Positions 17,708-27,263 are shown, numbered from the stretch's first letter. The stretch is DNA of 64,000 nt from Sphingomonas sp. (GCA_003248865.1 QFPK01000001.1:186001-250000); one strand, 5' to 3'. Notes: generated from the letters alone by a model not told the origin. Made by a program: numbers and translations.

Positions 17708-20386
17708 CTACCGCACCTCTTCGAACCAGCGCAGCCGTCGCAGCACATGCTTTTCCACCTCCAGCAGCAGCATCAGTGCCACGCCGATGGCGATGATCAG
17801 CGCGCCTTGTGCAAGCGTAAGCGGGCGGGTTGCGAAGATCTCGTGCATGGGCGGCCAATAGGTGAAGAGCAACTGGGCGGCCACCACGGCGCCGATGGCC
17901 GCCAGCACCGCCGGCGTGCCCTGAACGCCGCGCCATGAGATGGAGTGCACATGCAGGTAACGCACGTTGAACAGATAGAAGATCTCGCCGACGATCAGCA
18001 TGTTCACCACCATGGTGCGGGCGGTTTCCAGATCATGACCGCTGCTGAGAGACCAGTGGAACACGCCAAGCGCGGCTGCGGCCAGCAGCGCCGACACGAC
18101 AATCACCCGCCACAGCAGGAAGGGCGAGAGCAGGCCGGCGTCCGGTTTGCGGGGCGGGCGGTTCATCACGCCGGGCTCGGGAGGCTCGAAGGCGAGCACG
18201 AGACCCAGCGTGACGGTCAGCACCAGATTGATCCACAGGATCTGCGTCGCTGTCATCGGCAGGGTGAAACCCGCGAGGATGGCAATCACCACGGCCAGTG
18301 TCTCGCCGCCGTTGGTGGGGATCGTCCAGGAGATCACCTTGCGGATATTGTCGTGCACGGTGCGGCCTTCGTGCACGGCGGAGACGATGGAGGCGAAATT
18401 GTCGTCCAGCAGCACCATGTCCGAGGCTTCCTTGGCGGCCTCCGTGCCCTTGTGGCCCATGGCGGTGCCGACATCGGCTTGCTTCAGGGACGGGGCGTCA
18501 TTCACGCCATCGCCCGTCATCGCCACGATGGCGCCGCGCGCCTGCAAAGCACGGACGATGCGCAGCTTGTGCTCGGGGCTGGTGCGGGCGAAGACGGAGA
18601 TGCGGGCGGCGAACGGGATCAGTTCCTCGTCTGACAGGGCGTCGATATCGGCGCCGGTCGCCACCTGCGGATCGTCTGCGAGGCCGATCTGGTTTGCGAT
18701 GGCGAGGGCGGTCGCCTTGTGATCGCCGGTGATCATCTTCACCGCGATTCCCGCCTCGCGGCATTCGGCGATGGCGGCGACGGCCTCATCCCGCGGGGGG
18801 TCGATGAAGCCGACGAGGCCCAGAAGCTCCACGCCCTCTTCCATATCGGTGAAGGCAAGCCGGTCCGGCGCTGAGGGGAAGCGCTTCATGCCGAAGCCGA
18901 GCACGCGCTCGCCATGAGAGGCGGCTTCGGCGATCCGGGGTTCCCACAGCGCCAAATCCGCGCCCGACATCGCGAGCAGCGCCTCTGGAGCCCCCTTCAC
19001 GAACAGCGTGGCGCCGCCGTCGGGCGCGCGGTGCAGGGTGGCCATGAAGCGATAGGCGGCATCGAACGGGATGGTATCGATGCGCGGCCATTCGGCACGG
19101 ACATGATCCGGCGACAGGCCGGATTTCATCGCCAGCGCCACCAGCGCGCCTTCCATCGGATCGCCATCGACATGCCAGATGCCGTCGACCTCGTGCAGCA
19201 GCGAATCGCCGCACAGCAGGCCGCATCGGAACAGGCCGGACGCGGCTGCGAGCGCGCCGGCATCGTCATCATGGCCGAGCGCCTCGAAATTCCCCAGCGG
19301 CTGATAACCGGAGCCGCCGACTTCGAGCCGGTGGTCGGGCAGATGCAGGTGCCGCGCCGTCATTTCGTTGCGCGTCAGCGTGCCGGTCTTGTCAGTGCAG
19401 ATCACCGATGTCGCGCCCAGCGTTTCCACGGCCGGCAGCTTGCGGATCACCGCCTTGCGCGCGGCCATGCGCTGCACGCCGATGGCGAGCGTGATGGTGA
19501 TGACGGCGGGAAGCCCTTCCGGCACCACGCCCACGGCCAGCGCGACCACAGCGATCAGCGCCTCCGTCCATTCGAAGCCGCGCGCCAGCACGGCGAAGGC
19601 GAACAGCAGCGCGGCACCCGCCAGCACGAACCAGGTGAAGCGCCGGGCGAAGCTGTCGATCTGGCGCAACAGCGGGGTGGAGACCATCTCCACCTGCTGC
19701 AGCATCGCGCTGATCCGGCCGATCTCGGTGTGAACCCCGGTGGCCACCACCACGGCGCTGGCTTGGCCCGTGGCGACCAGCGTACCGGAAAAGGCCATGT
19801 CGCTGCGATCGCCGATGGGGGCATCCGCCGGGACGGCAAGCTCCTGTTTCTCCGCGGTTACCGACTCCCCCGTCAGCAGCGCCTCGTCGATGCTGAGTCC
19901 GCGTGCGTGCAGGATCCGCACATCCGCCGGCACCCTGTCCCCGGCCTCCAGCAGGATAACGTCGCCGGGTACCAGCGCGGCGACAGGGATGGATTGCCGA
20001 TGGTCATCGCGCAGCACATGCGCATGCGGCGCGATGAGGCTGCTGATGGCGTTCAACGCCCGCTCGGCCTTGCCCTCCTGCAGGAAGCCGACAATGGCGT
20101 TCACCAGCACCACGGCCAGAATCACGGATGCGTCAATGGGGTGACCCAGCAGGGCCGCACCGGCAGCGGCGGCCAGCAGGAAATAGATCAACGCGCTGTT
20201 GAACTGTGCCAGAAAGCGCCGCAGGGGGTGCACACCCCGGGAGACCGGCAGGCTGTTGGGGCCATGAACGGCCAGCCGTGCTTCGGCCTCCGCCGTGACG
20301 AGGCCCCCGGCATCCGTTTTCAGCTTTGCAAGAACCTCATGGTCCGGCAGCCCATGCCAAGGCGTGTCGGCCTCCATGCCCATCAT
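17708..20386 (-). CDS. P2-type cation-transporting ATPase
   Basis: This ~892-residue inner-membrane pump has a cation-ATPase N-terminal domain (WHGLPDHEVLAKLKTDAGGLV), the TGES actuator loop and VPEGLPAVITITLAIGVQRMAARKAVIRKL in M4. It also has the phosphorylation motif DKTGTLTRN, KGAPE in the nucleotide domain, MITGDH and TGDGVNDAPSLKQADVG. The PEGLP motif and layout put it with Ca2+/Mg2+-type (PacL/SERCA-like) P2 ATPases rather than heavy-metal P1B pumps. The ion cannot be fixed from sequence alone. The start at 20386 (or the adjacent ATG at 20383) lies just after AGGGAG; an in-frame upstream extension is unlikely. Confidence 0.9.
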   Translation of the reverse strand: MMGMEADTPWHGLPDHEVLAKLKTDAGGLVTAEAEARLAVHGPNSLPVSRGVHPLRRFLAQFNSALIYFLLAAAAGAALLGHPIDASVILAVVLVNAIVGFLQEGKAERALNAISSLIAPHAHVLRDDHRQSIPVAALVPGDVILLEAGDRVPADVRILHARGLSIDEALLTGESVTAEKQELAVPADAPIGDRSDMAFSGTLVATGQASAVVVATGVHTEIGRISAMLQQVEMVSTPLLRQIDSFARRFTWFVLAGAALLFAFAVLARGFEWTEALIAVVALAVGVVPEGLPAVITITLAIGVQRMAARKAVIRKLPAVETLGATSVICTDKTGTLTRNEMTARHLHLPDHRLEVGGSGYQPLGNFEALGHDDDAGALAAASGLFRCGLLCGDSLLHEVDGIWHVDGDPMEGALVALAMKSGLSPDHVRAEWPRIDTIPFDAAYRFMATLHRAPDGGATLFVKGAPEALLAMSGADLALWEPRIAEAASHGERVLGFGMKRFPSAPDRLAFTDMEEGVELLGLVGFIDPPRDEAVAAIAECREAGIAVKMITGDHKATALAIANQIGLADDPQVATGADIDALSDEELIPFAARISVFARTSPEHKLRIVRALQARGAIVAMTGDGVNDAPSLKQADVGTAMGHKGTEAAKEASDMVLLDDNFASIVSAVHEGRTVHDNIRKVISWTIPTNGGETLAVVIAILAGFTLPMTATQILWINLVLTVTLGLVLAFEPPEPGVMNRPPRKPDAGLLSPFLLWRVIVVSALLAAAALGVFHWSLSSGHDLETARTMVVNMLIVGEIFYLFNVRYLHVHSISWRGVQGTPAVLAAIGAVVAAQLLFTYWPPMHEIFATRPLTLAQGALIIAIGVALMLLLEVEKHVLRRLRWFEEVR

Positions 20387-20431
20387 CGTCTCCCTGTCTC
20401 GCAATCCGTGCTGCGGCAGCACTGGCGACAA

Positions 20432-20460
20432 TGATGAGGTTGGGCGTTGATCGATGTCAA
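20432..20460 (-). promoter_or_regulatory. Possible promoter of the P-type ATPase gene
   Basis: On the minus strand a perfect TTGACA (20460-20455) is followed after 17 nt by TCATCA (20437-20432). The -35 is ideal but the -10 is poor. It lies about 46 nt upstream of the ATG at 20386. Confidence 0.35.
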
Positions 20461-20488
20461 CGTTGCAACAATTGGGGATTGAACGTGG

Positions 20489-20511
20489 GAGCCGGCAGGC
20501 CATGCCGGCTC
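20489..20511 (-). terminator. Hairpin downstream of S-formylglutathione hydrolase
   Basis: Perfect 9-bp arms GAGCCGGCA and TGCCGGCTC around a 5-nt loop lie about 20 nt beyond the hydrolase stop. No T-tract follows, so any termination would be weak or factor-assisted. Confidence 0.5.
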
Positions 20512-20529
20512 TTCATCTTCAGGGCCTGC

Positions 20530-21354
20530 TCACCGCAACCGGGCCGCGTGCCATTCCAGGTGCGAAGCCATGAAGCTGGAGATGAAATAATAGCTATGGT
20601 CGTACCCCGGCCGCAGGTTCAGGGTCAGGTCAATGCCGGCCTTGTCGCACGCGGCCTTCAACAGTTCGGGTTTCAGCTGGCTTTCCAGGAACGTGTCGGC
20701 GCCCCCGACATCCACCAGCAGCTCCGGCACGCGGGCGCCCGCCTCGATCAGGGCGACTGCATCATGCTGCGCCCACGACGCCTTGTCCGGCCCCAGATAG
20801 GCGGCCAGCGCCTTCTCTCCCCAGGGCACCTGCGACGGTGCGACGATGGGGGCGAAGGCGGAGACGCTGCGGTAGCGGCCCGGGTTGCGCAGCGCCACGG
20901 TCAGCGCGCCATGGCCGCCCATGGAATGGCCGGTGATACCCTGCCGCGCCATGTCCAGCGGGAAATGCTGGCCGACGAGCGTCGGCAGTTCGTCCGTTAC
21001 ATAGCTCCACATGCGGAAGTGCGGCGCCCAGGGGGCTTCGTTCGCGTCCACATAGAAGCCCGCGCCCTGCCCCAGATCATAGGCCGTGTCGTCCGCCACA
21101 TTCTCGCCGCGCGGGGAGGTATCCGGCGCGAGGATGGCGATTCCCAGCCGCGCGGCGGCTTCGCGGAATTCGCCCTTTTCGGTGACATTCGCGTGGGTGC
21201 AGGTGAGGCCGGAGAGATAGGTGATCAGCGGGAACGGCCCGTCGCCTTCGGGCAGGAAGATGGAGAAGGCCATGTCGGTGCCGGTCGCCGTGCTGGCATG
21301 TTTCCACACCTGCTGCCGCCCGCCGTGGCTCCGCCATTCCGATAGCTTTTCCAT
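20530..21354 (-). CDS. fghA: S-formylglutathione hydrolase
   Basis: This 274-residue cytosolic esterase-D-family enzyme hydrolyses S-formylglutathione to formate and glutathione, the last step of glutathione-dependent formaldehyde detoxification. Seen are LTYLSGLTCTHANVTEKGEFREAAARLGIAILAPDTSPRGENV, the nucleophile elbow GHSMGGHGAL, VDVGGADTFLESQ (acid) and RPGYDHSYYFISSFM (His). The ATG at 21354 gives the family's usual N-terminus (MEKLSEWRSHGGRQQVWKH). A much longer in-frame extension upstream has no family support. The partner S-(hydroxymethyl)glutathione dehydrogenase is not adjacent. Confidence 0.95.
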   Translation of the reverse strand: MEKLSEWRSHGGRQQVWKHASTATGTDMAFSIFLPEGDGPFPLITYLSGLTCTHANVTEKGEFREAAARLGIAILAPDTSPRGENVADDTAYDLGQGAGFYVDANEAPWAPHFRMWSYVTDELPTLVGQHFPLDMARQGITGHSMGGHGALTVALRNPGRYRSVSAFAPIVAPSQVPWGEKALAAYLGPDKASWAQHDAVALIEAGARVPELLVDVGGADTFLESQLKPELLKAACDKAGIDLTLNLRPGYDHSYYFISSFMASHLEWHAARLR

Positions 21355-21453
21355 TCTGTTCGGTCCCCATCCTTGCCTGCGTGCCGCTGCGACCGCCATA
21401 GAGCGGGCAAACGGGCCTGCACAAGAAGCGCCTGACCAAGAGGGAGGGGCGGG

Positions 21454-22635
21454 ATGCCAGCAATCAGCCACCGCAACGGAATGGACGAGGACAGTTTCAA
21501 CGCCTTCGCCGACCAGCTGGACCGCTATGTGCGCGACCGGCTGATCCCCACCGAGCCGGAGATGATCGAGGCGAATGCGATCCCCGCCGATATCCTGGCC
21601 GAGATGCGCGACATGGGCCTGTTCGGGATCACCATTCCCGAATCCCATGGCGGCTCGGGGCTCAACGTCTCGCAATATGTGGAGACGATCCGCCGCCTCG
21701 CCTATGCCGCGCCCGCCTATCGCTCCACCATCTCCATCGGCGTGGGCATGGTGACGTCCGCGCTGAAGACCGGCGGCACGGAGGCGCAGAAGGCACGCTG
21801 GCTGCCGAAGCTCGCGGCCGGGATGATCGCCAGCTTCGGCTTGACCGAGCCCGGCTCAGGCTCCGACAGCGCCGCCCTCCAGACCCGCGCGATCCGCACC
21901 GATGCGGGCTATGTGCTGAACGGCACCAAGCGCTACATCACCAACGCGCCCAATGCCGAACTGGCGCTGATCATGGCGCGCACCAGCCCCGAGAATCTCC
22001 CCCGCAACGCTCATGTCTCCGCCTTCCTGGTGCCGCTGGATACGCCGGGCGTCACGGTCGGCAAGCCCGACCGCAAGATGGGGCAGGCCGGCGCCACCAT
22101 CGCCGACATCATCCTGGAAGACGCCGCCGTCCCCGCCGACGCCCTGCTGGGCGAAGTGGAGGGCAAGGGCTTCGAACACGCCATGCGCAGCCTGGACAAC
22201 GGCCGCCTTTCCGTCGCCGCGGCGTCGGCCGGCTATGCGAAGCGCGCGCTGGATACGGCGTTGCGCTACGCCACCGAACGCAAGGCCTTCGGCGAACCGA
22301 TCGCCAACTTCCAGCTGATCCAGGCCATGCTCGCCGACAGCCGCGCCGAACTCTACGCTGCCGAGTGCATGATCGCAGACGCCTGCCGCCTCGCCGACGA
22401 AGGCAGGCGCACCACCATCGAGGCCTCCGCCGCCAAGATGTTCGCCTCCGAAATTTGCGGCCGCGTGGTCGACCGCTGCGTGCAGATCCACGGCGGCGCC
22501 GGCTACCTCAGCGAATATGAAGCCGAACGCTTCTTCCGCGATGCCCGGCTCTACCGCATCTACGAAGGCACCACGCAGATCCTGCAACTGCTGATCGCCC
22601 GGAACATGCTGAAGGAATTCGCGGCCGGGCTCTGA
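21454..22635 (+). CDS. Acyl-CoA dehydrogenase
   Basis: This 393-residue FAD enzyme catalyses alpha,beta-dehydrogenation of acyl-CoA and passes electrons to ETF. The N-terminal helical domain is followed by FGLTEPGSGSDSAALQTRA (FAD/substrate loop), LNGTKRYITNAPNAELALIMART and the C-terminal helical domain. The catalytic Glu is in YRIYEGTTQILQLLIARNML, the MCAD-like position. GGGAGG lies 4-10 nt upstream of the ATG at 21454. It is divergent from S-formylglutathione hydrolase and convergent with an MDR oxidoreductase. With the nearby thiolase it fits fatty-acid or branched-chain acyl degradation; chain length is undetermined. Confidence 0.93.
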   Translation: MPAISHRNGMDEDSFNAFADQLDRYVRDRLIPTEPEMIEANAIPADILAEMRDMGLFGITIPESHGGSGLNVSQYVETIRRLAYAAPAYRSTISIGVGMVTSALKTGGTEAQKARWLPKLAAGMIASFGLTEPGSGSDSAALQTRAIRTDAGYVLNGTKRYITNAPNAELALIMARTSPENLPRNAHVSAFLVPLDTPGVTVGKPDRKMGQAGATIADIILEDAAVPADALLGEVEGKGFEHAMRSLDNGRLSVAAASAGYAKRALDTALRYATERKAFGEPIANFQLIQAMLADSRAELYAAECMIADACRLADEGRRTTIEASAAKMFASEICGRVVDRCVQIHGGAGYLSEYEAERFFRDARLYRIYEGTTQILQLLIARNMLKEFAAGL

Positions 22636-22648
22636 CCCCGGCGGGCGC

Positions 22649-23653
22649 TCAGATATCCACGCAGATCTTGCCGAAATGCCGCCCGGATTCCTGATGCCGG
22701 AACGCCGCGGCCAGCTCCGCCAGCGGAAAGTGGCTGTCGATCACAGGGCGGATGCCGCTCGTCTCGATCGCCTTCACCATATCCTGTTGCTCGCGACGGG
22801 TGCCCACCGTGATCCCCTCCAGCCGAATCTGCTTCATCATGATCTGCGCTGTCGGAACGGGCCCGCCGAACCCCGACAACACGCCGATCAGGCTGATATG
22901 GCCGCCCAGCCGCGCCGCCGCGATGCTTTCGGGCAGCGTGCCCGAACCGCCGATCTCCACCACATGGTCCACGCCGCCGCCCGTCAGCTTCACCACCTCC
23001 GCGCCCCAGCCGGGCTGTTCGCGATAGTTGATGAGATGGTCGGCCCCCATCGCCTTCAGCCGTTCCAGCTTTTCCCCTGAGCTGGAGGTGGCGACCACGG
23101 TGGCCCCGGCCGCCTTCGCAAACTGCAGCGCGAAGATGGAGACGCCCCCTGTGCCCTGCACCAGCACACTGTCGCCCGGCTTGATCCCCCCCTTCGTCAC
23201 CAGCGCGCGCCAGGCCGTCACCCCGGCGCAGGTCAGCGTTGCGGCCTCCGCATCGGAATAGCCTGTGGGAACCGCCGTAAAGCTGGTGGCGGGCGCCACC
23301 ACCTCTTCCACGGCATAACCGTCCGTCCCGTCGCCGGGCACGGCGGAAAAACCGCCCGGCACCGGCCGGCCATCCAGCCAGTTCGGGAAGAAGGTGGAAA
23401 CCACCTTTTGTCCCACAGCGAATTCGCTGACGCCCGCGCCCAGCGCCAGCACCTCGCCGGCGCCGTCGCTCATCGGAATCCGCCCGTCCGGCGTCGGGAT
23501 GCCGCCCACCGCCACAAGATAATCATGATAGTTCAGGCTGGAGGCGCGCAGCCGCACCCGGATCTCGCCCGGCCCCGGATCTCCGGGGGTCGCCACCTCC
23601 TCCAGCTTCAGATTGTCGAGCCCCGCAGGCTGGCGCAGTCGAATGGCTTTCAT
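22649..23653 (-). CDS. MDR-family NAD(P)H-dependent oxidoreductase (zinc-free alcohol dehydrogenase/quinone-reductase type)
   Basis: This 334-residue protein has a GroES-like domain (MKAIRLRQPAGLDNLKLEEVATPGDPGPGEIRVRLRASSLNYHDYLVAVG) and a Rossmann domain with VLVQGTGGVSIFALQFAKAAGATVVATSSS. The catalytic and structural zinc Cys of classical alcohol dehydrogenases are absent (SSLNYHD in place of the Cys motif), which puts it among zinc-independent MDR enzymes. The start at 23653 follows GGGAGATGCCCG and gives the conserved N-terminus. The stop lies 13 bp from that of the acyl-CoA dehydrogenase on the opposite strand. Physiological substrate unknown. Confidence 0.9.
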   Translation of the reverse strand: MKAIRLRQPAGLDNLKLEEVATPGDPGPGEIRVRLRASSLNYHDYLVAVGGIPTPDGRIPMSDGAGEVLALGAGVSEFAVGQKVVSTFFPNWLDGRPVPGGFSAVPGDGTDGYAVEEVVAPATSFTAVPTGYSDAEAATLTCAGVTAWRALVTKGGIKPGDSVLVQGTGGVSIFALQFAKAAGATVVATSSSGEKLERLKAMGADHLINYREQPGWGAEVVKLTGGGVDHVVEIGGSGTLPESIAAARLGGHISLIGVLSGFGGPVPTAQIMMKQIRLEGITVGTRREQQDMVKAIETSGIRPVIDSHFPLAELAAAFRHQESGRHFGKICVDI

Positions 23654-23775
23654 CGGGCATCTCCCTTTCGCGGCTGTCGTCATGCCACGGCCCCGCCCCG
23701 GGGGGCGTCCTCGCGATTCCCACAGTAGGCCCCGGCCACCATAGGCTTATCGCTCTCCCGCGAAGGAGAGCAATC

Positions 23776-25029
23776 ATGGCAGACGCCTATATCATCGATG
23801 CAGTCCGCACCCCGCGCGGGGTTGGCAAGCCCGGCAAGGGCGCGCTTTCGCACCTCCACCCGCAACATCTGGCGGCAACGGTGCTGAAGGCGATCGCAGA
23901 GCGCAACAAGCTGGATACCGCGACGGTGGACGACATCATCTGGTCCACCAGCACCCAGAAGGGCAAGCAGGGCGGCGATCTCGGCCGGATGGCGGCGCTG
24001 GATGCCGGCTATGACATCCGCTCGTCGGGGATGACGCTGGACCGCTTCTGCGGCGGCGGCATCACAACGGTGAACCTCGCCGCCGGCATGATCATGTCCG
24101 GCCTCGAGGATTGCATCATCGCGGGCGGCACCGAGATGATGAGCCTGACCACGACGATCGCCAATGAAGAGCGCGCCGCAGGCTTCGCGCCCGCCATGAT
24201 GGGATCGGGCAACGCCCATCTGCAGAAGATCCACCCGCAGTCGCATCAGGGCGTCTGCGGCGACGCCATTGCCTCCATGGAAGGGATCAGCCGCGAGGCG
24301 GTCGATGCGCTGGGCCTGGAAAGCCAGAAGCGCGCGGCCGTTGCCATCGCCGAAGGCCGTTTCGACAAGTCCGTGGTGCCGGTCTTCAATGAAGACGGCT
24401 CGGTCGCGCTCGACCGCGAGGAATTCCCCCGCCCACAGACCACCGCCGAAGGCCTCGCCGCGCTGGAGCCCAGCTTCACCAAGCTCGCCGATGTGGCACT
24501 GGATGAACGCGGCACCACCTTCCGCGGCCTCATCAACCAGAAATACCCCGACCTGAAGATCGAGCATGTCCACCATGCCGGCAACTCGTCGGGCGTGGTC
24601 GATGGCGCGGCAGCCGTGCTGGTCACTTCGAAGGCCTATGCCGAGAAGAACGGCCTGAAGCCCCGCGCCCGGATCGTCGCCATCACCAACATGGGCGATT
24701 GCCCCACGCTGATGCTGAACGCCCCGGTCCCGGCCGCGAAGAAGGTGCTGGAAAAGGCCGGCCTCACCAAGGACGACATCGATCTTTGGGAAATCAACGA
24801 GGCCTTTGCCGTGGTGGCCGAAAAGTTCATCCGCGATCTCGAACTCGATCGCGACAAGGTGAACGTCAACGGCGGCGCCATCGCTCTGGGCCATCCCATC
24901 GGCGCCACCGGTTCCATCCTGATCGGCACGATCCTGGACGAGCTGGAGCGCCGCGACCTGAAGCGCGGTCTGGTCACCATGTGCGCCGCCGGCGGCATGG
25001 CGCCCGCAATCATCATCGAGCGGGTGTGA
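23776..25029 (+). CDS. Acetyl-CoA C-acyltransferase (thiolase)
   Basis: This 417-residue cytosolic thiolase cleaves 3-ketoacyl-CoA or condenses acyl-CoA. All catalytic elements are present: nucleophile Cys92 in LDRFCGGGITTVN, INEAFAVVAEKF, His in VNVNGGAIALGHPIGATGS and the second Cys in TMCAAGGMAPAIIIERV. The N-terminus (MADAYIIDAVRTPRGVGKPGKGALSHLHPQHLAATVL) is the FadA/degradative type often called acetyl-CoA acetyltransferase. GAAGGAG precedes the ATG. Nearby acyl-CoA dehydrogenase and acyl-CoA ligase genes point to beta-oxidation, but no hydratase is adjacent. Confidence 0.93.
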   Translation: MADAYIIDAVRTPRGVGKPGKGALSHLHPQHLAATVLKAIAERNKLDTATVDDIIWSTSTQKGKQGGDLGRMAALDAGYDIRSSGMTLDRFCGGGITTVNLAAGMIMSGLEDCIIAGGTEMMSLTTTIANEERAAGFAPAMMGSGNAHLQKIHPQSHQGVCGDAIASMEGISREAVDALGLESQKRAAVAIAEGRFDKSVVPVFNEDGSVALDREEFPRPQTTAEGLAALEPSFTKLADVALDERGTTFRGLINQKYPDLKIEHVHHAGNSSGVVDGAAAVLVTSKAYAEKNGLKPRARIVAITNMGDCPTLMLNAPVPAAKKVLEKAGLTKDDIDLWEINEAFAVVAEKFIRDLELDRDKVNVNGGAIALGHPIGATGSILIGTILDELERRDLKRGLVTMCAAGGMAPAIIIERV

Positions 25030-25033
25030 CACT

Positions 25034-25062
25034 CGGGCGGGCCTGCCCGGCGGGCCCGCCCG
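25034..25062 (+). terminator. Strong hairpin after thiolase
   Basis: Perfect 10-bp G+C arms CGGGCGGGCC and GGCCCGCCCG around a 9-nt loop start 4 nt after the thiolase stop. No T-run follows, so it is a terminator-like or mRNA-stabilising hairpin. Confidence 0.6.
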
Positions 25063-25141
25063 AACAACGTTTCAGGCGGCATCCGCGGGACGTTTTGCAT
25101 CGGCAATTGCCACAGGCCGTCAGCTGTGCCCAATACGGGCT

Positions 25142-26272
25142 ATGCACGCACGGAAATCGTTTGCTTCCCGCATCGGCCGCCGGGAATTTATCGGGGGCAT
25201 GGCCGCCGCATTCTTCGGCGGCTCAGCTCTTGCCGAAGGTCCCAGAAAGCGTGGTCCCTACGCTGACGGCATGAGTTTCTTGCCGGAGCAGCCGTCCTAC
25301 ATCCGAGATTCCGGTATCAACCTCTTCATCGCTGACGTCTCGAAGGGCGAAACGGACGTCGATGCCAACGGCTTCAAATTCTACCATCGCAAATTTCAGC
25401 TGTGCGACCAGAGCATTACCGAGGCTGCTGCACATATTCGCACGAGCCTGCCCGATGTCGATCTGGCGTTGAGTGCGGGAGACATCGGAAAACCGGGCCG
25501 TGTCGCGGCGATTTTCCAGTTTCAGGGCTGCGAACCAATCGGCACCGACCTTTCGCGGATGCAGTACTTCCGGGAAAAGGGGCTGCGTATCCTCCAGCTT
25601 ACCCACAATGAGAGCAACCTGCACGCCACCGCTTACACAGCGGAACAGACCGGCCGAGGTCTTTCAAAACTGGGAACGGATGGCGTGCGTGAAATGAACC
25701 GGATCGGGTTGATCCCCGACGTCTCGCATGCGTCGGAGCCGACGGCACTGGAAACCGTTTCGGCTTCGACCCGCCCGGTCATCTTGTCCCATGGTGCCTG
25801 CCGGGCCCTTCTGAATCATCCCCGGGCAGCGACCGACCGGATGATCAGGGCTGTTGCCGACAGCGGCGGCATGTTCGGTGTATTTATGATGAGCTTCTGG
25901 CTGACAGAGGACCCCGTGCCCGCGCCCGTGCATTATGTTGCCCACATAAAGCACGCTGTCCGTGTCGCAGGGCTGGATGCCGTGGGGGTCGCCAATGACT
26001 ATCCGATGGAGGGGCTGACAGCGAACGGCCTCCCGTTTGATAACGCGCGGGATACACGGCCAAATTACGGCGAATGGTGGGACGCCAACAGGGCCCGCGG
26101 CGTTCCCGGTTTCGGGCCGACACCTACCCACGCCGTCATTCCTGAGTTCAACAATATCCATCGCCTGCCTCTGATCCATGCCGCCCTGCTGAAGGGTGGG
26201 TTCAAGCCGCGTGAAGCGGACAAGATCATGGGTGAGAACTGGACGCGCTTCTTCAAGGCGAACCTCGGCTGA
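25142..26272 (+). CDS. Tat-exported M19 (membrane dipeptidase)-like protein with altered metal site
   Basis: This 376-residue protein has a Tat-type signal (GRREFIGGMAAAFFGGSALA, RR at 13-14) and a peptidase M19 (renal dipeptidase) fold. Kept family elements are TDLSRMQYFREKGLRILQLTH, MNRIGLIPDVSHAS (His196), RPVILSHGACRALLNHPR (His217) and DAVGVANDY (Asp286). The first metal motif, DGHNDLP in active dipeptidases, reads DGMSFLP here, and the bridging Glu is Gln128 (FQFQG for VEGG). Three of the usual binuclear-zinc ligands are therefore missing. It may be catalytically dead, mononuclear, or act on another substrate. It lies after the thiolase with no operon partner. Confidence 0.85.
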   Translation: MHARKSFASRIGRREFIGGMAAAFFGGSALAEGPRKRGPYADGMSFLPEQPSYIRDSGINLFIADVSKGETDVDANGFKFYHRKFQLCDQSITEAAAHIRTSLPDVDLALSAGDIGKPGRVAAIFQFQGCEPIGTDLSRMQYFREKGLRILQLTHNESNLHATAYTAEQTGRGLSKLGTDGVREMNRIGLIPDVSHASEPTALETVSASTRPVILSHGACRALLNHPRAATDRMIRAVADSGGMFGVFMMSFWLTEDPVPAPVHYVAHIKHAVRVAGLDAVGVANDYPMEGLTANGLPFDNARDTRPNYGEWWDANRARGVPGFGPTPTHAVIPEFNNIHRLPLIHAALLKGGFKPREADKIMGENWTRFFKANLG

Positions 26273-26355
26273 CGAACCATCTGCCCCGCCCAGCAGACAC
26301 ATCGCTACCAACATTCTCACTGGACACTGCGCGAACTGCGGCGCTTGAAAGCAAC

Positions 26356-27222
26356 ATGCAACAGGCGCCCGCATCCCACAGCTACATCTCGCAGCGGCTG
26401 AAGCTGCACTATGCGGACTGGGGCAACCCCGATGCGCCGCCCCTGCTGCTGCTCCACGGCGGCCGCGATCATTGCCGCAACTGGGACTGGACGGCCGAAG
26501 CCCTGCGCGACAAATGGCATATCCTCACGCCCGATTGGCGCGGCCACGGCGACAGCCAATGGTCCGCCGATGGCGAGTACAAGCTTCTCACCTACATCTA
26601 TGATCTCGCCCAGCTGATCCACCAGCAGGGCCTCGCCCCCGTCACCATCGTCGCCCATTCCATGGGCGGCAACATCGCCACCCGCTATGCCGGGCTCTAC
26701 CCCCATCATGTCCGCAAGATCGTCTCCATCGAAGGGCTCGGCTCCAGCCCGAAGATGATCGAGGAGCGCGCGAAGATCGATTTCGCCGAACGCACCCGCG
26801 AATGGATCGAGAAGAAACGCGCCGCAGCCGGCCGCACCCCGCGCCGCTATCCCACGCTGGAAGCCGCGCTCGCCCGCATGATGGAAGAGAACAAGCATCT
26901 CTCCGAAGCCCAGGCGCGCCATCTCACTATCCACGGCGTCAACCGCAACGAGGACGGCAGCTACAGCTGGAAGTTCGATCCCTATCTCAACGTGTGGGGC
27001 GACGCCGACATGACACAGGATCAGGTCGAAGCCCTGTGGTCCCGGATCACGGCGCCAACATTGCTGCTCTACGGCGCCAACAGCTGGGCCTCGAACCCGG
27101 CGAAGGATGGCCGCATCCGTCACTTCACCAACGCGGAGGTCAAGGTCTACGAAAACGCCGGCCACTGGCTGCACCACGACCAGTTCGACCGCTTCCTGGC
27201 CGACCTGAATGCCTTTCTCTAG
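26356..27222 (+). CDS. Alpha/beta hydrolase
   Basis: This 288-residue cytosolic alpha/beta-hydrolase-fold protein has LLLLHGGRDHCRNWDW (oxyanion HGG), PDWRGHGDSQW, the nucleophile elbow VAHSMGGN and the late His in NAGHWLHHDQFDRFL, so the catalytic triad is plausible. The N-terminus carries no signal peptide. It resembles epoxide-hydrolase or haloalkane-dehalogenase-like esterases, but the substrate cannot be stated. It stands between the M19-like gene and the convergent TraB/GumN gene. Confidence 0.9.
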   Translation: MQQAPASHSYISQRLKLHYADWGNPDAPPLLLLHGGRDHCRNWDWTAEALRDKWHILTPDWRGHGDSQWSADGEYKLLTYIYDLAQLIHQQGLAPVTIVAHSMGGNIATRYAGLYPHHVRKIVSIEGLGSSPKMIEERAKIDFAERTREWIEKKRAAAGRTPRRYPTLEAALARMMEENKHLSEAQARHLTIHGVNRNEDGSYSWKFDPYLNVWGDADMTQDQVEALWSRITAPTLLLYGANSWASNPAKDGRIRHFTNAEVKVYENAGHWLHHDQFDRFLADLNAFL

Positions 27223-27263
27223 GTGTGGCTGAACGACCAGGTTCGAGGCTTCAGATCGTCCAC

